A stretch of DNA of 64,000 bases, taken from the NCBI GenBank assembly GCA_032622095.1, contig CP136066.1, forward strand, positions 187,960,716 through 188,024,715, read 5' to 3'. Within the stretch, counting starts at the first letter, position 1; every line of letters begins with the position of its first letter. The notes below the pieces were generated by a model that was not told the origin of the DNA, did not search any database, and saw nothing but the letters and a program-made list of their open reading frames with translations. This DNA comes from Siphonodentalium dalli (Eukaryota > Mollusca > Scaphopoda > Gadilida > Siphonodentaliidae). Shown one piece after another: positions 12,601 to 27,600 of the stretch. A program made the position numbers and the translations under genes.

Positions 12601-15600
12601 GATAGCAGTCAAGTCTGTGTTTTAACCCTTTCAGTGCCAAGTCCGATTTTTGTATCAACCCATATACCCTGTGCCAATGCATTCTCTTATATATGCGAGT
12701 CGACCATAGGTCGCCTCGCATATATAAGAGAATGCATTGGCCTAACAATTTTTCATCATTTGTTATTATTTTTTACAATTTTAATAAAAAATATTTATAT
12801 TCTTTAACAGACTTATTTTGTAGGTTTAGTGCCAGGGAATCTCACGTTTTTCATGGGCATCAAAATTATTACTATGAATACTTGGTGATAGTTTTGAGTT
12901 ATAACATGCCCCTAAGGTTTTATCCAGTTTGTTTTTAAATTCGCTATAGCATGCTTAAGCATACCCAATTTTTTATTTTTTTAGGGCCGATTTTACAGAC
13001 CGTAAATTAGGGCCGATGAGATCGGCCCCTGGCACTGAAAGGGTTAACCAGAACGGATCAAACAGCTACTAGTTTCTGATTTATAAAAAAAAAGCCAATT
13101 CAGTACCCAACCCCATTTTCTTCGTTAAGTTGGCATTTATTCATGCAACAACATAGAGTAATTTTCACACAATCTGTTTAATTCTTATTCATAGCCACAA
13201 TGTGCATGCAGTAACTGGAGACGTAACCCTACAACTGGGGCTTCCTGAAATTTTGCTAAAACCATGTGCCAATGCATTCTTTTATATAAGAGAATGCATT
13301 GGCCCAACAATATTGACCTTGACCGTGTTAGCCAGTGCATTCTCTTATATATGCGAGGCTCCCTATGGAAGACTCACATATATAAGAGAATGTACTGGTA
13401 CAGGATCTTTAATGCTGCACCAGCACAGCTCCAGTCATGAAAGGGTTAATACATATTTGAAGCATATTATAAAATTTTTAATCACATTTGACATCTTTTC
13501 TGTTTTTTCATAGCTTTTAGACCAATTTTGTTTAACACTTTCTATGCTAAAGCATCATTGATGAGCAGTTATCACACAGGAAATGTTCAGATAATAAGTG
13601 TCACTAAATTCACCCTTTGGGGACCTACAGTAATGCCCTAAATAATCGACTCCTTAACCACAGCAGAATTATGGGTAATTTTTTAGGATTTAGTCAGAAA
13701 TGTGGCTTGTTGCCATTCATCGGAAAGCTCTCACTGTAATTCTACAAATGTCCGTCACCGTATTCTCAGCTCTGCTTACCATTTGGTTCCCCAGGCTCGG
13801 TCCATGTAACTATAACCTCGGTTGAGATGAATGATTCTATAGTTGGAGGGTAAACCTGATTTGGGGCACTCTCCAGTGTTACAGCATCCCTGGTTTCACT
13901 AGCGGTACAACCTCCAGTCGTGCATGCCTGTAAAATAGAAAACACATTAATTATGGTCTGCGTTGTAAGATGGAACCAGGACCATCCTAGCTGGTCAAAT
14001 TGGGAAAGGTATCCACCTCCGAATTTTTAACTGCAGCCCCAACCCCATTTGGTGCCAGCTTAATATTCCACTTTTGGAAATTCCATTGGCCTAATCGACG
14101 CCATTGACTTAAAACTAAATTTTCCAACTTTTGACAATTAAATTTAAGAAAATACAATTATAACCTTCCATTTTTAAAAGAAATTGTCCAACTTTTTTGT
14201 CTCCCTAAGCCGTAAATTAAAACAAGAATGAGAAATTTTCATGCATTTGACTTGGAAATCAGAAAATGAATTGCATTTCAGTGTAATTATTCATTATAAA
14301 TGTGAATTTCCTCTCATAAACATCCATATAATATGAATGAACAGGAACCAAGTAACTACCCATCAGCAAGCATCCAGTTATTAAGGATCCCACCAAGAAA
14401 GGAAATGTTGATTTTTCTATATCAAATTAACACCAAATTATATATGGTATCACAATAACAAAACATAACAATACAAAACTTTACCAACAAATTCTGTATG
14501 TCCTAACAATAGCTTCAAATTACCAAGTTCTGAAAATATAGGCTGATATTTGGTTTGTGGACACCCCCTGCCCAATTTCTGAATGTATGGAAGTTTGAAT
14601 GCAAAATAAAACAAGCAGACTTACCAGAACTTTCATATGTTATGTGGTTCCGGCAGTGAGATTGGTGATAATGGGGACGGGGGCTTACCAGAACTTTCAT
14701 GTTGTATGTGGTTTGGGCAGTGAGATTGGTGATAATGGGGGTGGGGGCTTACCAGAATTTTCATGTGACATGTGGTTCTGTCGGAGAGATTGTGATAACG
14801 GGGTCGGGGGCTTACCAGAACTTTCATGTGGTTCCGGCAGTGAGATTGGTGATAACGGGGTCGTGGGCTTACCAGAACTTCCATGTGGTTCCGGCAGTGA
14901 GATTGGTGATAATGGGGGTGGGGGCTTACCAGAATTTTCATGTGACATGTGGTTCTGTCTGAGAGATTGTGATAACGGGGTCGGGGGCTTACCAGAACTT
15001 TCATGTGGTTCCGGCAGTGAGATTGGTGATAATGGGGGTGGGGGCTTACCAGAATTTTCATGTGACATGTGGTTCTGTCGGAGAGATTGTGATAACGGGG
15101 TCGGGGGCTTACCAGAACTTTCATATGTTATGTGGTTCCGGCAGTGAGATTGGTGATAATGGGGGTGGGGGCTTACCAGAATTTTCATGTGACATGTGGT
15201 TCTGTCGGAGAGATTGTGATAACGGGGTCGGGGGCTTACCAGAACTTTCATGTGGTTCCGGTGGTGAGATTGGTGATAACGGGGGCAGGGGTTTACCAGA
15301 ACTTTCATGTGGTATGTGGTTCCGGCAGTGAGATTGGTGATAACGGGGGCAGTGGTTTACCAGAAATTTCATGTGGTATGTGGTTCCGGTGGTGTCTGTG
15401 GTGAGATTGGTGATAACGGGGGCTTACCAGAACTTTCATGTTGTATGTGGTTCCAGCGGTGAGATTGGTGATAACAGCACTCTCAAACAAATCGGTCGAG
15501 TTATAAACCGTCTCGAACTCATTGGATTCATTTGTCGCAGCCTGTACTTCATATCTCTGTAGCACACCGTTTAATATTTCTGGTTCCGTCCACTTTACCT

Positions 15601-18600
15601 CTATGTCATGGATTCCTAAAAAGTACGCACATTCTTTTCAGTAAAGATGCAATTGGGTGTTCAACGACGCAAAAGCATAGCTTTCATTAGTGTCATTTAT
15701 CAAAAAATTTAATTCATTCAACAAATGTTTTGGCAACTTAGTTTTCATTATAAAGCCTTGAAATAGTGTGTCTGATATATGCAGAATGAGGTCCCCAGGG
15801 GGTGAATTTAGTGACGCTATCCACACAGTGGGCTAGCATCACCAAATTCACCCTCTGGTCTCTGGACCTCATTCTGCTTAGGTCTTATCTTCTGTGAAGT
15901 ATATCTATAGTCTCAAATTAACATTGTCTTTAGTTCACTATTGTTCCCTAATTTCACCAAAACCTGTTTCATACTTGACTTATAATTCGAACTGGTTCAG
16001 TCACATTATCGATAATCAATAAAATTAACATTGTCTTTAGTTCCCTAATGTTCAATTTCTATATCCTCTAATTTGCATAATTGAGGTGATTAATGGGTGA
16101 ACATCACCAACTTCAACTGGTGAACTTTAATCTGATCCTATGTCTCCCATTTAGCAGTTGAGGCCTAAGCAGAAAGAGGTTCTCAGAGAGTGAATTTGAT
16201 GACTCTAGCCCACATTGTGGGATAGTGTCACTAAATTATGAAAATGTCAGACACACTATTTCAAGGCTTGTTCATTATCTGTCGTATCCTAAACTGGAGA
16301 ATTATTCGGAAACTAAAAAACAAAATTTGAAAAAGCCATTATTAAACTCTGAACAAATTTCACCAAAATCGGATTCAAACTTGACCTATAATTTGAACTT
16401 GTTCAGTCACATAATAACTTTGGTGAAATGGCATCCTAACTAGAAATATCATTCATAATCAATAAAATTTAATTTACTATTAAGTAAAAAAGGCATAATT
16501 CTGGAAAAAACTTTATTTGAATTCCATACTAATATACCTGCAAACCGTAATCTTTTATTTAACTCTTTCTTGATGGGCGTTGGGCTGGTGCAGCATCGAA
16601 GACCCTGTGCCAGTGCATTATCTTATAGATGCGAGTCTCCCATGGGAGCCTTGCATATATAAGAGAATGCACTGTCTTACATGGTCAATGTAAATACTGT
16701 TAGGCCAATGTATTCTTTTATATATGCGAGGCTCCCTATGGGAGACTCGCATATATAAGAGAATGCATTGGCACAGGGTGTCCGCAATATTTAAGGAATC
16801 TCCAGTCATGGAAGGTTTAATAACAATTACTCAAACAATGCTCAACAACAAAAGTCGGACAGACAAACCATAATTGCCATTTCTATAGATCCTGTAAAAT
16901 TTCTTGTCAGAGGACAACTAAAACTCACCTAAGGCAATGAGTGTTGGGGGTAGCATATTATCTGGAGGTCGCTGAAGGGTGAGGATAGACCTGGCCGGTC
17001 CCATACTGCACCCCATGCTGTTACATACGCTCAGAGAGAACTGATAGGCTGTGTAAACCTGCAAATTATCAATAACATAGAAATGTGAACAAGGCTCAAA
17101 ATAAGTGTTCAGTCAAGGTCATTGTCCGACGAAAAATAGCTTATGTCCAGTGAACTTCTGTATCTGTTGGACGTTTTGTCCAATTCAAATTTTTAAACAA
17201 TCTGTGTCTGTTTGGGTATGTCCAAGGAGCCATTACTGGCCAAATCTGACATTGAAAGTAAAAAATAGTTCTTTTTTAATTTCAGATCAATTCAGAGTTA
17301 ATATAATTATGTTGTTTGAGAATTGCATGTGTATTTATTAATCGACGTAGTTTTTGAACTTTTGAAAACAAAAATAACATGGGTTTTTCCTGGGTGGCGA
17401 TTGGAATCTCACTAAAATATGCACATCATTGACGAATAATTAGTCGGTTGGAAATTTAAATACTCTCTCAAACAGTACATCTGAAAATTTTACAGGCACC
17501 ATTTTTAAATGACCAACACCATCCATTTGGTGCCTGTCATTTTGACAGCCAGTAAAAAAAATTTATTTTGAGCCTTGAATGTGAAAGACAGAATATGTTG
17601 TATATTATATAAACCATTTCTATATCAATCTATCAATGATTCTTTAGTATAGAAAGTGTTAATATAATATACTAAAGAATCATTGATTAGCAGAGGATCT
17701 TTTGATCAAGCCTGGAAATAGTGTGTCTGTCATTTGCAGAATGAGGTCCCTAGAAGGTGAATTTAGTGTTGCTACCCTGCAGTGTGCTAGATCACCAAAT
17801 TCACCCTCTGGGGACCTCATTCTGCTTAGGCTTCATGTTCTGGGAAGTATCTACAGACTCAAATTAACAGTGTGTTTAGTTAACTTTTTCCCTTGTGTTC
17901 AAGTTTCTATATCCCCTAATTTGCATAATCTTCTGGGAAGTATCTATAGTCTCAAATTAACATTGTTTTAGTTACTTTTTCCCTTTTTGGAAGATAAAAA
18001 GCATAATGGCAGTGACTATTGTGTGAACATCACCAACTTCTTATTGGGAACTTCAATCTGATGCTAGTTCTCCCATAGCAGTTAAGGCCTGAGCCGAATG
18101 AGGTTCACTGAGGGTGAATTCAGTGATCGTATCCCACCGTGTGGGATAGCATCACTAAATTAACCTTCGGGGGACCTCATTCTGATATTGACAGACACAC
18201 TATTTCAAGGCTTGCTTTATATATTATATAAACCATTTCTATACTACTCATCAATGATTCTTTAGTACAGTAATGCCCTAATTAATCGACTGCTTAACCA
18301 CAGCAGAATTATGGGTAACTTTTCAGGATTTAGTCGAAATATGGCTTGTTGCCATTCATCAGAAAGCTCTCCCCGAGAGATTTTAAACCTCAGTAGATAC
18401 AGTAATACCCTAAGTAATCGACTCCTTAACCACAGCAGAATTATGGGTAACTTTTCAGGATTTAGTCGAAATATGGCTTGTTGCCATTCATCAGAAAGCT
18501 CTCCCCGAGAGCAGAAACTGAACAGAAAGGAAAAATTAACTAAAAACAATGTTAATTTGAGACTATAGATACTTCCCAGAATTAGTGCTGAAACGGTTGA

Positions 18601-21600
18601 CCTATTTTTGTAGCCGGTTAACCACGACGTGTAACCGGATCATAACCGGATATCCGCCATTTTCAACCTATAACTTTACACTCATTATTTACACCATAAT
18701 ATGTACCAATATATCATCATAATTTGATTTATTAACTGTATGGCGAACTCATGTAATGTTTACACAGACATAGCTTGTATTAAACGAATGTAAATCACCA
18801 AACATGAATGTAAAAAGCCATGTGTTGACAACTTGACAGGTGACACAGTGAACTAAAACATGCAGTGTTTATAAATAGACACGTCATGCTTGACCTGTTT
18901 GTATTGCAGTCACGACTGCTGCCCGACTTTTTGTCGTTCTCGTTTGGGAAGAATATTGTGTGACTATATATATTTTCATACATGAAAATCGCGGCAGCTT
19001 TTTATTGTCATTAGAGCGATTGTGGGACTGGGTGAATATTAGGTCATGCGACTCAGGTATTCTTTGGCGATTTGAGATGCATAGGATGACCAACGGCAGA
19101 TAAACACAATTATGAAGTTTCATGAACTATGTAGTTAACAAATGAAAATTTAAAAAATCAGCCGAAAACCTGCTGAAAACAGTGTTTTCTGTTAGAACAC
19201 AATCAAATGCTGAGAATTAATCATTGGGACGCAAACGACTGAAACGAGTCCAACTGCATGGCAACACCACTTCGATGCGAGTTCATTGGAAGTTCGTCCA
19301 CTGAGATTACTCAAACTCAGTAATGTTAGAAGATTAAACCATGCGTACATAAATAGGATTAATTCTACAGATTTCGCATTCTGCAAATTTCTTTTTGTTT
19401 TCGGAAATGCGCCCATGCAGACATCTGATTTACGCATTTATTGAGTATCCATGATAACGTCTACATGTAGTGAGTCGGAGAGTAGATGTCAAATGACCAG
19501 GCCGTACTCCATTGAAAACGATTGCATTGATCTTTGCCGATGACTCAGTGGCGTCGGTGCACGTGTTTTAATGGACATCGGAACATCAAAGATGACGGCA
19601 TGCATCTTTGATGTTTAGCTGACAAAGCCAGACTACTGGTATGTATCTTGTCATTCACGGAAGACTTTTTTTGTTATCTCGCACCAGATTTTGACTTTTA
19701 ATACACGTAATTTTGAATATACTCCTGCGAGTGATAAAGATTGTAGCAAAATTGATAAAATACATGTTGTTTAAAACCTACTGTTATCAGTTTCGTGCTG
19801 AATAAGAACATAATATGTTAGTTTTTGTAGTTGGAATCGCGTGTGTGCAATACATAGCGGTTAACCGGTTGATCGTAGTTCAACCGGTTGTCGACAGTAG
19901 CCGGTTGTCAACCGGATATCCGGATATCCGTTTCAGCACTACCCAGAATATGAGGCTACATAGAATGAGGTCCCCAGAGGTGAATTTTGTGATTCTAGCC
20001 TGTGTGGTAAAGCATCATTAAATTCACCCTCTGTGGACATAAATCTGCAAATGACAGACCCACTATTTAAAGGCTTGCATATTCTATGATTGTTAATATT
20101 TCCTGAGAAGTATAGCTTTGAGAAGACACTAACTTGTAGTCCACTGATATTAAACTCCATCTCTCCACCTGAGTAGACCTGTATTCCTTCCATATGTAGT
20201 ACGTATCCTGTGATGATACCATTCGGGTGTGCAGGCGGAGTCCATCTAACATTCAGCCAGGTGCCACCTTTGTTTGCCTCAACCTCCTTTATACCCTCAG
20301 GAACTGGAATAGAAGCAGGGATGGGGTAATGCTACAGTGGTGCCCTAAGTAATCGACCCCTTAACCACATCAGAATTATGGGTAATGTTTCAGGATTTAG
20401 GCGGAAATATGGCTTGTTGCCATTCATCGGAAAGCTCTCGGTGAGCTTACATAGATTCTATTCTTTTAAGTTTAGTTTCTCTATATCCCCAAATTGGCAG
20501 ACGACACATTGCATAATCAAGGTTCACCAATTAGGAACTTCAATATGAGTCTATGTCTCTCATAGCAGACGAGGCCAGAGGGTGAATTTAGTGATGCTAG
20601 CCCACTATGTGGGATAGCGTCACTAAATTCATCCTCTGGGGACCTCATTCTTCAAATGACAGACACACTGAACTCAGGCTTGGACAAAAATGAGATGTTT
20701 CAGGTATTCAAACAAAAACTGTAGGTGTTCTTTTTATTATATGTGCATTATTGATGCTAAAAGTTGCTAAATTGCACAGGATTTTTATGTAGTCAATAAA
20801 GGTAGAGAGCAGTGGAAAAAAAATTACATCACCTATTATCGTATTTGCATTGAGGACTAGACAATTGACTGTTCAGTCAAACTTAAAACGACTATGCGAT
20901 AATGAAATAAAGGACAAATAAAATACAAAGATACAGAATACATACATAACATAATATCCATCTGAATCTCTAATCATTTATCAAATTTAAACATTATGGA
21001 AAGCATGTAACAGTGATGGGGTAATCCTATTCTGTATTTGTATTGTATTTGTAATGATTATAAATTTTGAAGTACTTATAATCAAGAATTCCAGTAGCCA
21101 AAGTATTGTATTTGTAATCAAATACTTTGAAAATTAAAGATTATTTTCAATTACTTTTTGATTACATCTTGTCAAAGTATTCTAGATTATTTTTGAAGAA
21201 AGTTGAGATAAAACAGTTCTTACTATAGGATCTATTTGAATGGGTCCAAACACACCAAATATATAATAGCAGGTTATATATAACCATTTTTATGTTTGAG
21301 AAGATCTGGCGATCGGTTTCATGATTGGCTGCAGTTAGTTTTGGTGGCGACTGTACGTAATGTAATTTATACTTTTGGTCACGTAAGCGGTCTTCCTTAT
21401 CAGTCGCCATCAGCAAGCCAGTAAGATCTCTCTCTCTCTGGACTTGGGAAGGTTATTCAAAAGTTATGTAGTCTAAAATATTATATTAGTAATTCATACA
21501 CATCTCGGTATCGGTAATTGTTTCTTGACCCTCCCTCCCGCCCAGTATGGTCATTTTATTCAGTTTTGTTATTATCATGTGTTATGATGTTTTATTACAT

Positions 21601-24600
21601 TTGTTACTCTTGTTTGACTTGTATGGGGCGTTTTTTTGGTGTCCCACCTTCACAATTTTATTATTTCGGCTGATTAATGAAGATAATTAAACAGCCATTG
21701 AAGGAGAAATTGTCTCCTGTCTTGTGAACTAGCAAATCCATCCTTGGGCTCAATATTATGTAATCACAGAATATTTATTTAGCCATCTGAGAAGAACATC
21801 AGGGCATAAATGTGACTATATGCCATATAGTTACATTTACACCCATCAAATTTATATCAACAAACCATCATAAAGCTTCTTGTTTAACCCTTTCTATACT
21901 GAATGGATTCTCCCATTCAGTTATAAAAGTATACAGTGGAATGATCTATTATCTATTTAGAGGGGTGTTCGGGTCATAAAAGCTGATGACAGGCATATAA
22001 AAAGATAACACAAGAGAAGAATGATTCGTATTCATTGGTGCCAAATTTTCAGATAATAAGATCAACTTATGAACTTATTATCAGAACATTTCCTGAGGGA
22101 ACTACTGAGTATTTAGTATAGAAAGGATTAATCATTTCATGACGGGAGCTGTGCTGGTGCAGCATTAAATATCCTGTTCCAGTGCATTCTCTTATATATA
22201 TGCGATTCTCCCATAGGGAGCCTCATATATATAAGAGAAAGCACTGGCTTACAAGGTCAAGGTAAATATTGTTAGGCCAATACATTCTCTAATATATGTG
22301 AGGCTCCCTGTGGGAGACTCGTATATAGAAGAGAATGTATTGGCACAGGGTTAAGTCACCCTCCACACTCTATATATCTTACCTTCTTCTGGTGTGACTA
22401 TCTTCGCTTTCTCCTCGCTCTCTGTACAACTCCCACTGGTACATGCCAGGAGAGTTATGGTGTAGTTAGTGTTTGGTATCGTCGCCAGGGTTGCTAAAAT
22501 CAGTAATCGTTAACCCTTTGAGTGCCAGGGGCCGATATTATCGGCCCTAAACCTACACAATAAGTCTGTTAAAGAATATAATAAAATATATTAAAATTGT
22601 AAAAAATAATTAAAAAAAATAAATAAATAAATAATTGTTAAGCCAATGCATTCTCTTATATATGCGAGGCGACCTATGGTCGACTCGCATATATAAGAGA
22701 ATGCATTGGCACAGGGTATATGGGTTGATACAAAAATCGGACCTGGCACTCAAAGGGTTAAATCGTTTAAAAATTCATATTCTGGACCCACAAAGATTCA
22801 GTGAATGATGTATATGAACATCCTAAAAGCCGCATCAGAGCTTCATATATCATTTGTGTAGTTGTTGCACTACAAATACGCCGCATGCCTACTTGTTAGT
22901 AAACGGGATCATTCGAGGGTTTATGGCACTCTGCCCAAATGCACATAATGCATAACCACACACGTTTTTTTCTTCTTTTTTCTGCCCTATGCTAAACATA
23001 GTTTTATTTCTACCCATCTACCAATATATACCTACTGACTACTATAATGATAACAGATTTATAGTTAGTGAACACATATATTATGTGGGCTTTGCTTGGT
23101 ACAGGGACGACTATAAAAAGCTCACGCTTATTCTCGTTCATGTATCATTTTCTGGACCTGGGAAGGTATAATATACCAGTCTATGGGCAGAAAAAAATAA
23201 AAAATAAAAATAGAACCCTCACTCCCGCATTGATTTTCCAAAATCAAATAACTTTTTTTGTTCGGCCTTATGTAGATAAACTAAATATAGAACAGTAGGA
23301 ATACCATAAATGAACCTACCTTCAGTGACCTCAGTGTTAGTGAAGACTATATCAGTGGAGTTGGCCCAAACCTCATTGAATACTCGAAGAATGTACTTCG
23401 ACAGAAGGCCAGATGTACTCTGTGGTAGCGACCAGTTAGCGTACGTCATGTATCCACTGACCACCTGAGCATACGGAGGATACACTCCAGTCGGGGCTGA
23501 AAAAGTCAGGAAAGAAATATTGCAGCATATTTCCTCATTAAATTGTTTGCAACAGAAACGTAGGCACCTTATATTCTTGTTACTAAAATCAAAAGAAAAT
23601 AATTATTTGTAATACTCTGCAGAAACTTTCTGTTAACCCTCTCTATACTAAATGGATTCTCCCATTCAGTTATAAAAGTATACATTAGAATGGTTTATTA
23701 TTCATTGGAGGGGTGTTCAGATAATAAAAGTAGATGACAGACAGATAATATAAGAGCAGAAGGATTCATATTATTTGGTGGGAAATGTTCAGATAATAAG
23801 TCCAACAAACGACCTTGTTTGTTTAAAGATACGGGCGGCATTGGCAGTGGGTATGCTGTTAAAATATTCAGCTCCATCAAAAACCACCATAAACAGAAAG
23901 AATAGTAAAATATAGACAGACCTTGTTCTTATACCAATCAGAAATATGGCATAAACAGTATGTTATTGTCAATTTTGTTCCTTTGTTATGTAAACAAAAG
24001 CAAAAACGTTACAGAAACTGGCTTTTGTTTAGATCCGGATATGATAAACATAAAGAGCGTTATTTGTTACTGTTTTCCTGATATGGAAATAATAAAGAGC
24101 ATTTATATCATTTGTGTGTGATTAACCAATAGAATTGCACTGTGTTTTGTAAACAGAAGCAAAATTTCTGTAACACGAGAAGGTTCTTGTTAACGTACAC
24201 CATCGTACGTCTTGGCGAAAATATACTATTTACGCGCTGATTATGTTTGGCATATGAACAGAACTATATATATTTTAATATTCCTTCCGTTGATGGCGAT
24301 TTGAACAGATATGAACGCCGCCCGTGCCTTTAACTTATTATCTGAACATTTCCTATGGAAATTACTTGTCAATGAGTATTTAGTATAGAAAGCAAGTCTG
24401 AGTTTAGTGTGCCTGTCATTTGCAGAAAGAGGTGCCCAGAGGGTGAATTTAGTGACACTATCCCCCATAGCGGGCTAGCATCACTAAATTCACCCTCTGG
24501 GGACCTCATTCTGCTTAGGCCTCATCTTCTCTGAAAAGTTTTTTTTATTATCAAATTTCTATAGAAACTTCTTCACATAGATTCTATTTCTTTTTTTAGT

Positions 24601-27600
24601 TTAGTTTCTCTAATATCCCCAAATTGTCAGACGACACATTGCATAATTGAGGTTCCCAATTGGTGTACATCACAATATTCACCATTTGGGAACTTCAATT
24701 TGAGTCTATGTCTCCCATAGCAGATAACCCTCTGGGGACCTCATTCTGTAAATGATAGGTACACTAAACTCAGGCTTGATAGAAAGGGTTAAATTCCATA
24801 ATGATTAAAATTTTGACACCTCAAGAAGCAGATATGTTTTTAGGTGATACCGTTAAGCCTTGAAATAGTGAGCCTGTCATTTGCAGAATGAGGTTCCCAG
24901 AGGGTGAATTTAGTGATGCTATCCTGCACAGCGGGCTAGCATCACCAAATTCACCCTCTGGGAACCTCATTCTGCTAAGGCCTAAGCAGAATGAGGTCCC
25001 CAGAGGGTGAATTTAATGATGCTAGCCTGCTGTGTGGGATAGCATTCAAGGCTTGGATACCGTGATGGTGTTATTCACACATATTGTTATTTATTATTTG
25101 ATCGTCAAATTTTCACTAACTTTCTATTCACTTTCAAACACCAGGCCTCAAAATATGGTGCTGGACATTTGCAGAATAAGGTCCCCTGAGGGTGAATTTA
25201 GCGACGCTACCCTGCACAGCGGCCAATGGCCTCAAGTCAATATGATCAACTTCAACCTCATAACTCGGCCAATATGTAAAGCCTCTTAACTCGGCCAAAT
25301 GAAAAGCCTCATAACTCGGCCAATATGAAAACAATCAATTAATAGCATATAGTATTATTCCCTCTGACTTGTATATTTCTAGCAGGAATATGGTGGCTAT
25401 TAATTTTAATTACCTCCTTCCTTGGTTTTACCATAGCCCCATGCACTGGTTGTCCACCCTTCTGTGTTGTAAGCAGTTATTCTGTACAGATAATCTGAAA
25501 GGGCAAATATCTAGAATGAATCAGAGTAATCAAATGAATACGCAGTATCTGAACAGAGGTATAGTAATGGCCTAAATAATCAACTCCTTAACCACTGAGA
25601 GCTTTCCGATGAATGGCAACAAGCCATATTTCCGACTAAATCCTGAAAAATTACCCATAATTATGCTGTGGTTAAGGAGTCAATTATTTAGGGCATTACT
25701 GTATCACCTCAATGAGATATGATTTGATTTAAATATATTTTAATAGCATAAGATGGTACAGGGACTGGGGGATTGGAGGATAAGTTCTTAAAACTTGCAT
25801 GAAGGGTGGGTGCATTAATATATAGTACCTAGTGTTAGTAGAGCATCAGTTGGGGTGTGTGTTTTCGCGACATGAAGGTATAATAGCTTAAGTGAGATTT
25901 TGTATGTTCAGGCTGGCACACATTGGAATTTGGTCTGTTTGTTTGTCTGTCTGTTTGTCTGTCATTAATACAAATCTACGATTCTCGACCGATCGGGACG
26001 AAACTTGGTACGTGTGTGTAGTTTGACCAGGCGGTCATCGTTGTCGTATTGGCGAGCCCGTGCGACGCCCGTGCAGCGCATGCGCAGACGAGATCTCGGA
26101 AACGGGTGGAGCTATCGACTTGAAATTTGCTATGTGAATGTATCTTGCCCCGGATACAAATTTTATCGGGTCGTCGAGCCCGTGCGGCGCCAGCTTCGCG
26201 CATGCGCAGACAGTATCTTGGAAACGGGTGGAACTATCGACTTGAAATTTGGTATGTGAATGTATCTTGCCCCGGATACGAATTTTATCGGGTCGCCGAG
26301 CATGTGCGACGCCAGCTTCGCGCATGCGCAGACGAGATATCGGAAACGGGTGGAGCTATCGACTTGAAATTTGCTATGTGAATGTATCTTGCCCCGGATA
26401 CGAATTTTATCGGGTCGCCGAGCCCGTGCGACGCCAGCTTCGCGCATGCGCAGACCAGATCTCGGAAACGGGTAGAGCTATCGACTTGAAATTTGGTTTT
26501 TGAATAGCCTGGACAACGTCGGGCTGGGTAGAGCTATCGACTTGAAATTTGGTTTTTGAATAGCCCGGACAACGTCGGGCTCATCGGCTAGTATCAGATA
26601 TATCTAGAAAGAAGAGCATCGCTAGAGCGTGACAAAATACTTTTGTGGTAATTACAACAAAGGGCCATAACACTGGCGAAAATTAGTGGGCGGAAAATTA
26701 TCATCTGGAAACAAAAATTGAGTGCAAATTCCAACAAAAAGGGCTATAACTCTGATGAAAACTGGCGGGCGAAATCGAATTTGAACTTGACCTGTATTTT
26801 GTGTTAGTAAACATACAAACCAAATTTCATTCCAATCAGTCGAGACTATCTAAAGTTATCATCTGGAAACCAAAAGCGAATGGATGGATGGATGGATGGA
26901 CAGCGGACAGTCACTACGAACATACAGTGTTTGTGAGCTAAATATTTTATAGGCTGTGGCTAGAGTACCACATACAGCACTTTGGCCAGGCTGCTAAAGT
27001 ACTGTATACGGTACTTTAGCCGAATTGCTAAAGTACTGTATATGGCACTTTAGCCAAACTCTAGTCAAACTTCAGCCAAACTTCTAAAGTACCATATTCA
27101 GCACTTTAGCAGTTTGACTAGAGTACTGTAGGCCTATACATTTGATTCACATGCCACGCGATTATACAGATATAATTATGTTAAATTAAGTAATGATTCT
27201 TTAATTCATATATGAAGTTATGAACTACAAATGTAGGCCTACATGATGACTGATAGCCTGGAGCCATGCATGCACAAATCATTTGGTAATAGTATTTCGA
27301 TATGGTAGGCCTACTATATAATCTCTTTCAAGTCCATAGTATAACCAGGCACGTGATTTAGATATTGAAAATGTCTGGATCATCGTACATGGATTAAAAT
27401 CTCCAATTACCGTGTGCTGTCTGAAAGCACTCAAATTCCATTGAGCATACATGTGCTCGTTGATTCAGTGTTGAATAAATCAGCACTCGGGCGCGGCCAT
27501 TGTTGTGACGAATGAGCCCACGTTGACGTGACAAATGATGTCATGCAAGCAATTCATATATCAACAGTACTTTAGAAGTTTGGCTAAAGTGCCGTTTACG

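Noticed and set aside
14599-15331. Long open frames on both strands rich in glycine/proline (up to 203 codons)
   Set aside because: They exist only because the repeat unit lacks stops in several frames; the coding part is the exon 16 end, and the rest is duplicated intron/exon boundary.
18262-18568. Open frames of 85-95 codons on both strands
   Set aside because: They read through two direct arms of the family A MITE and repeat the same peptide twice; non-coding element.
18583-19941. Autonomous hAT transposase inside the family D copy
   Set aside because: No frame longer than about 80 codons and none with a transposase-like motif; the other copy is the same length and also non-coding.
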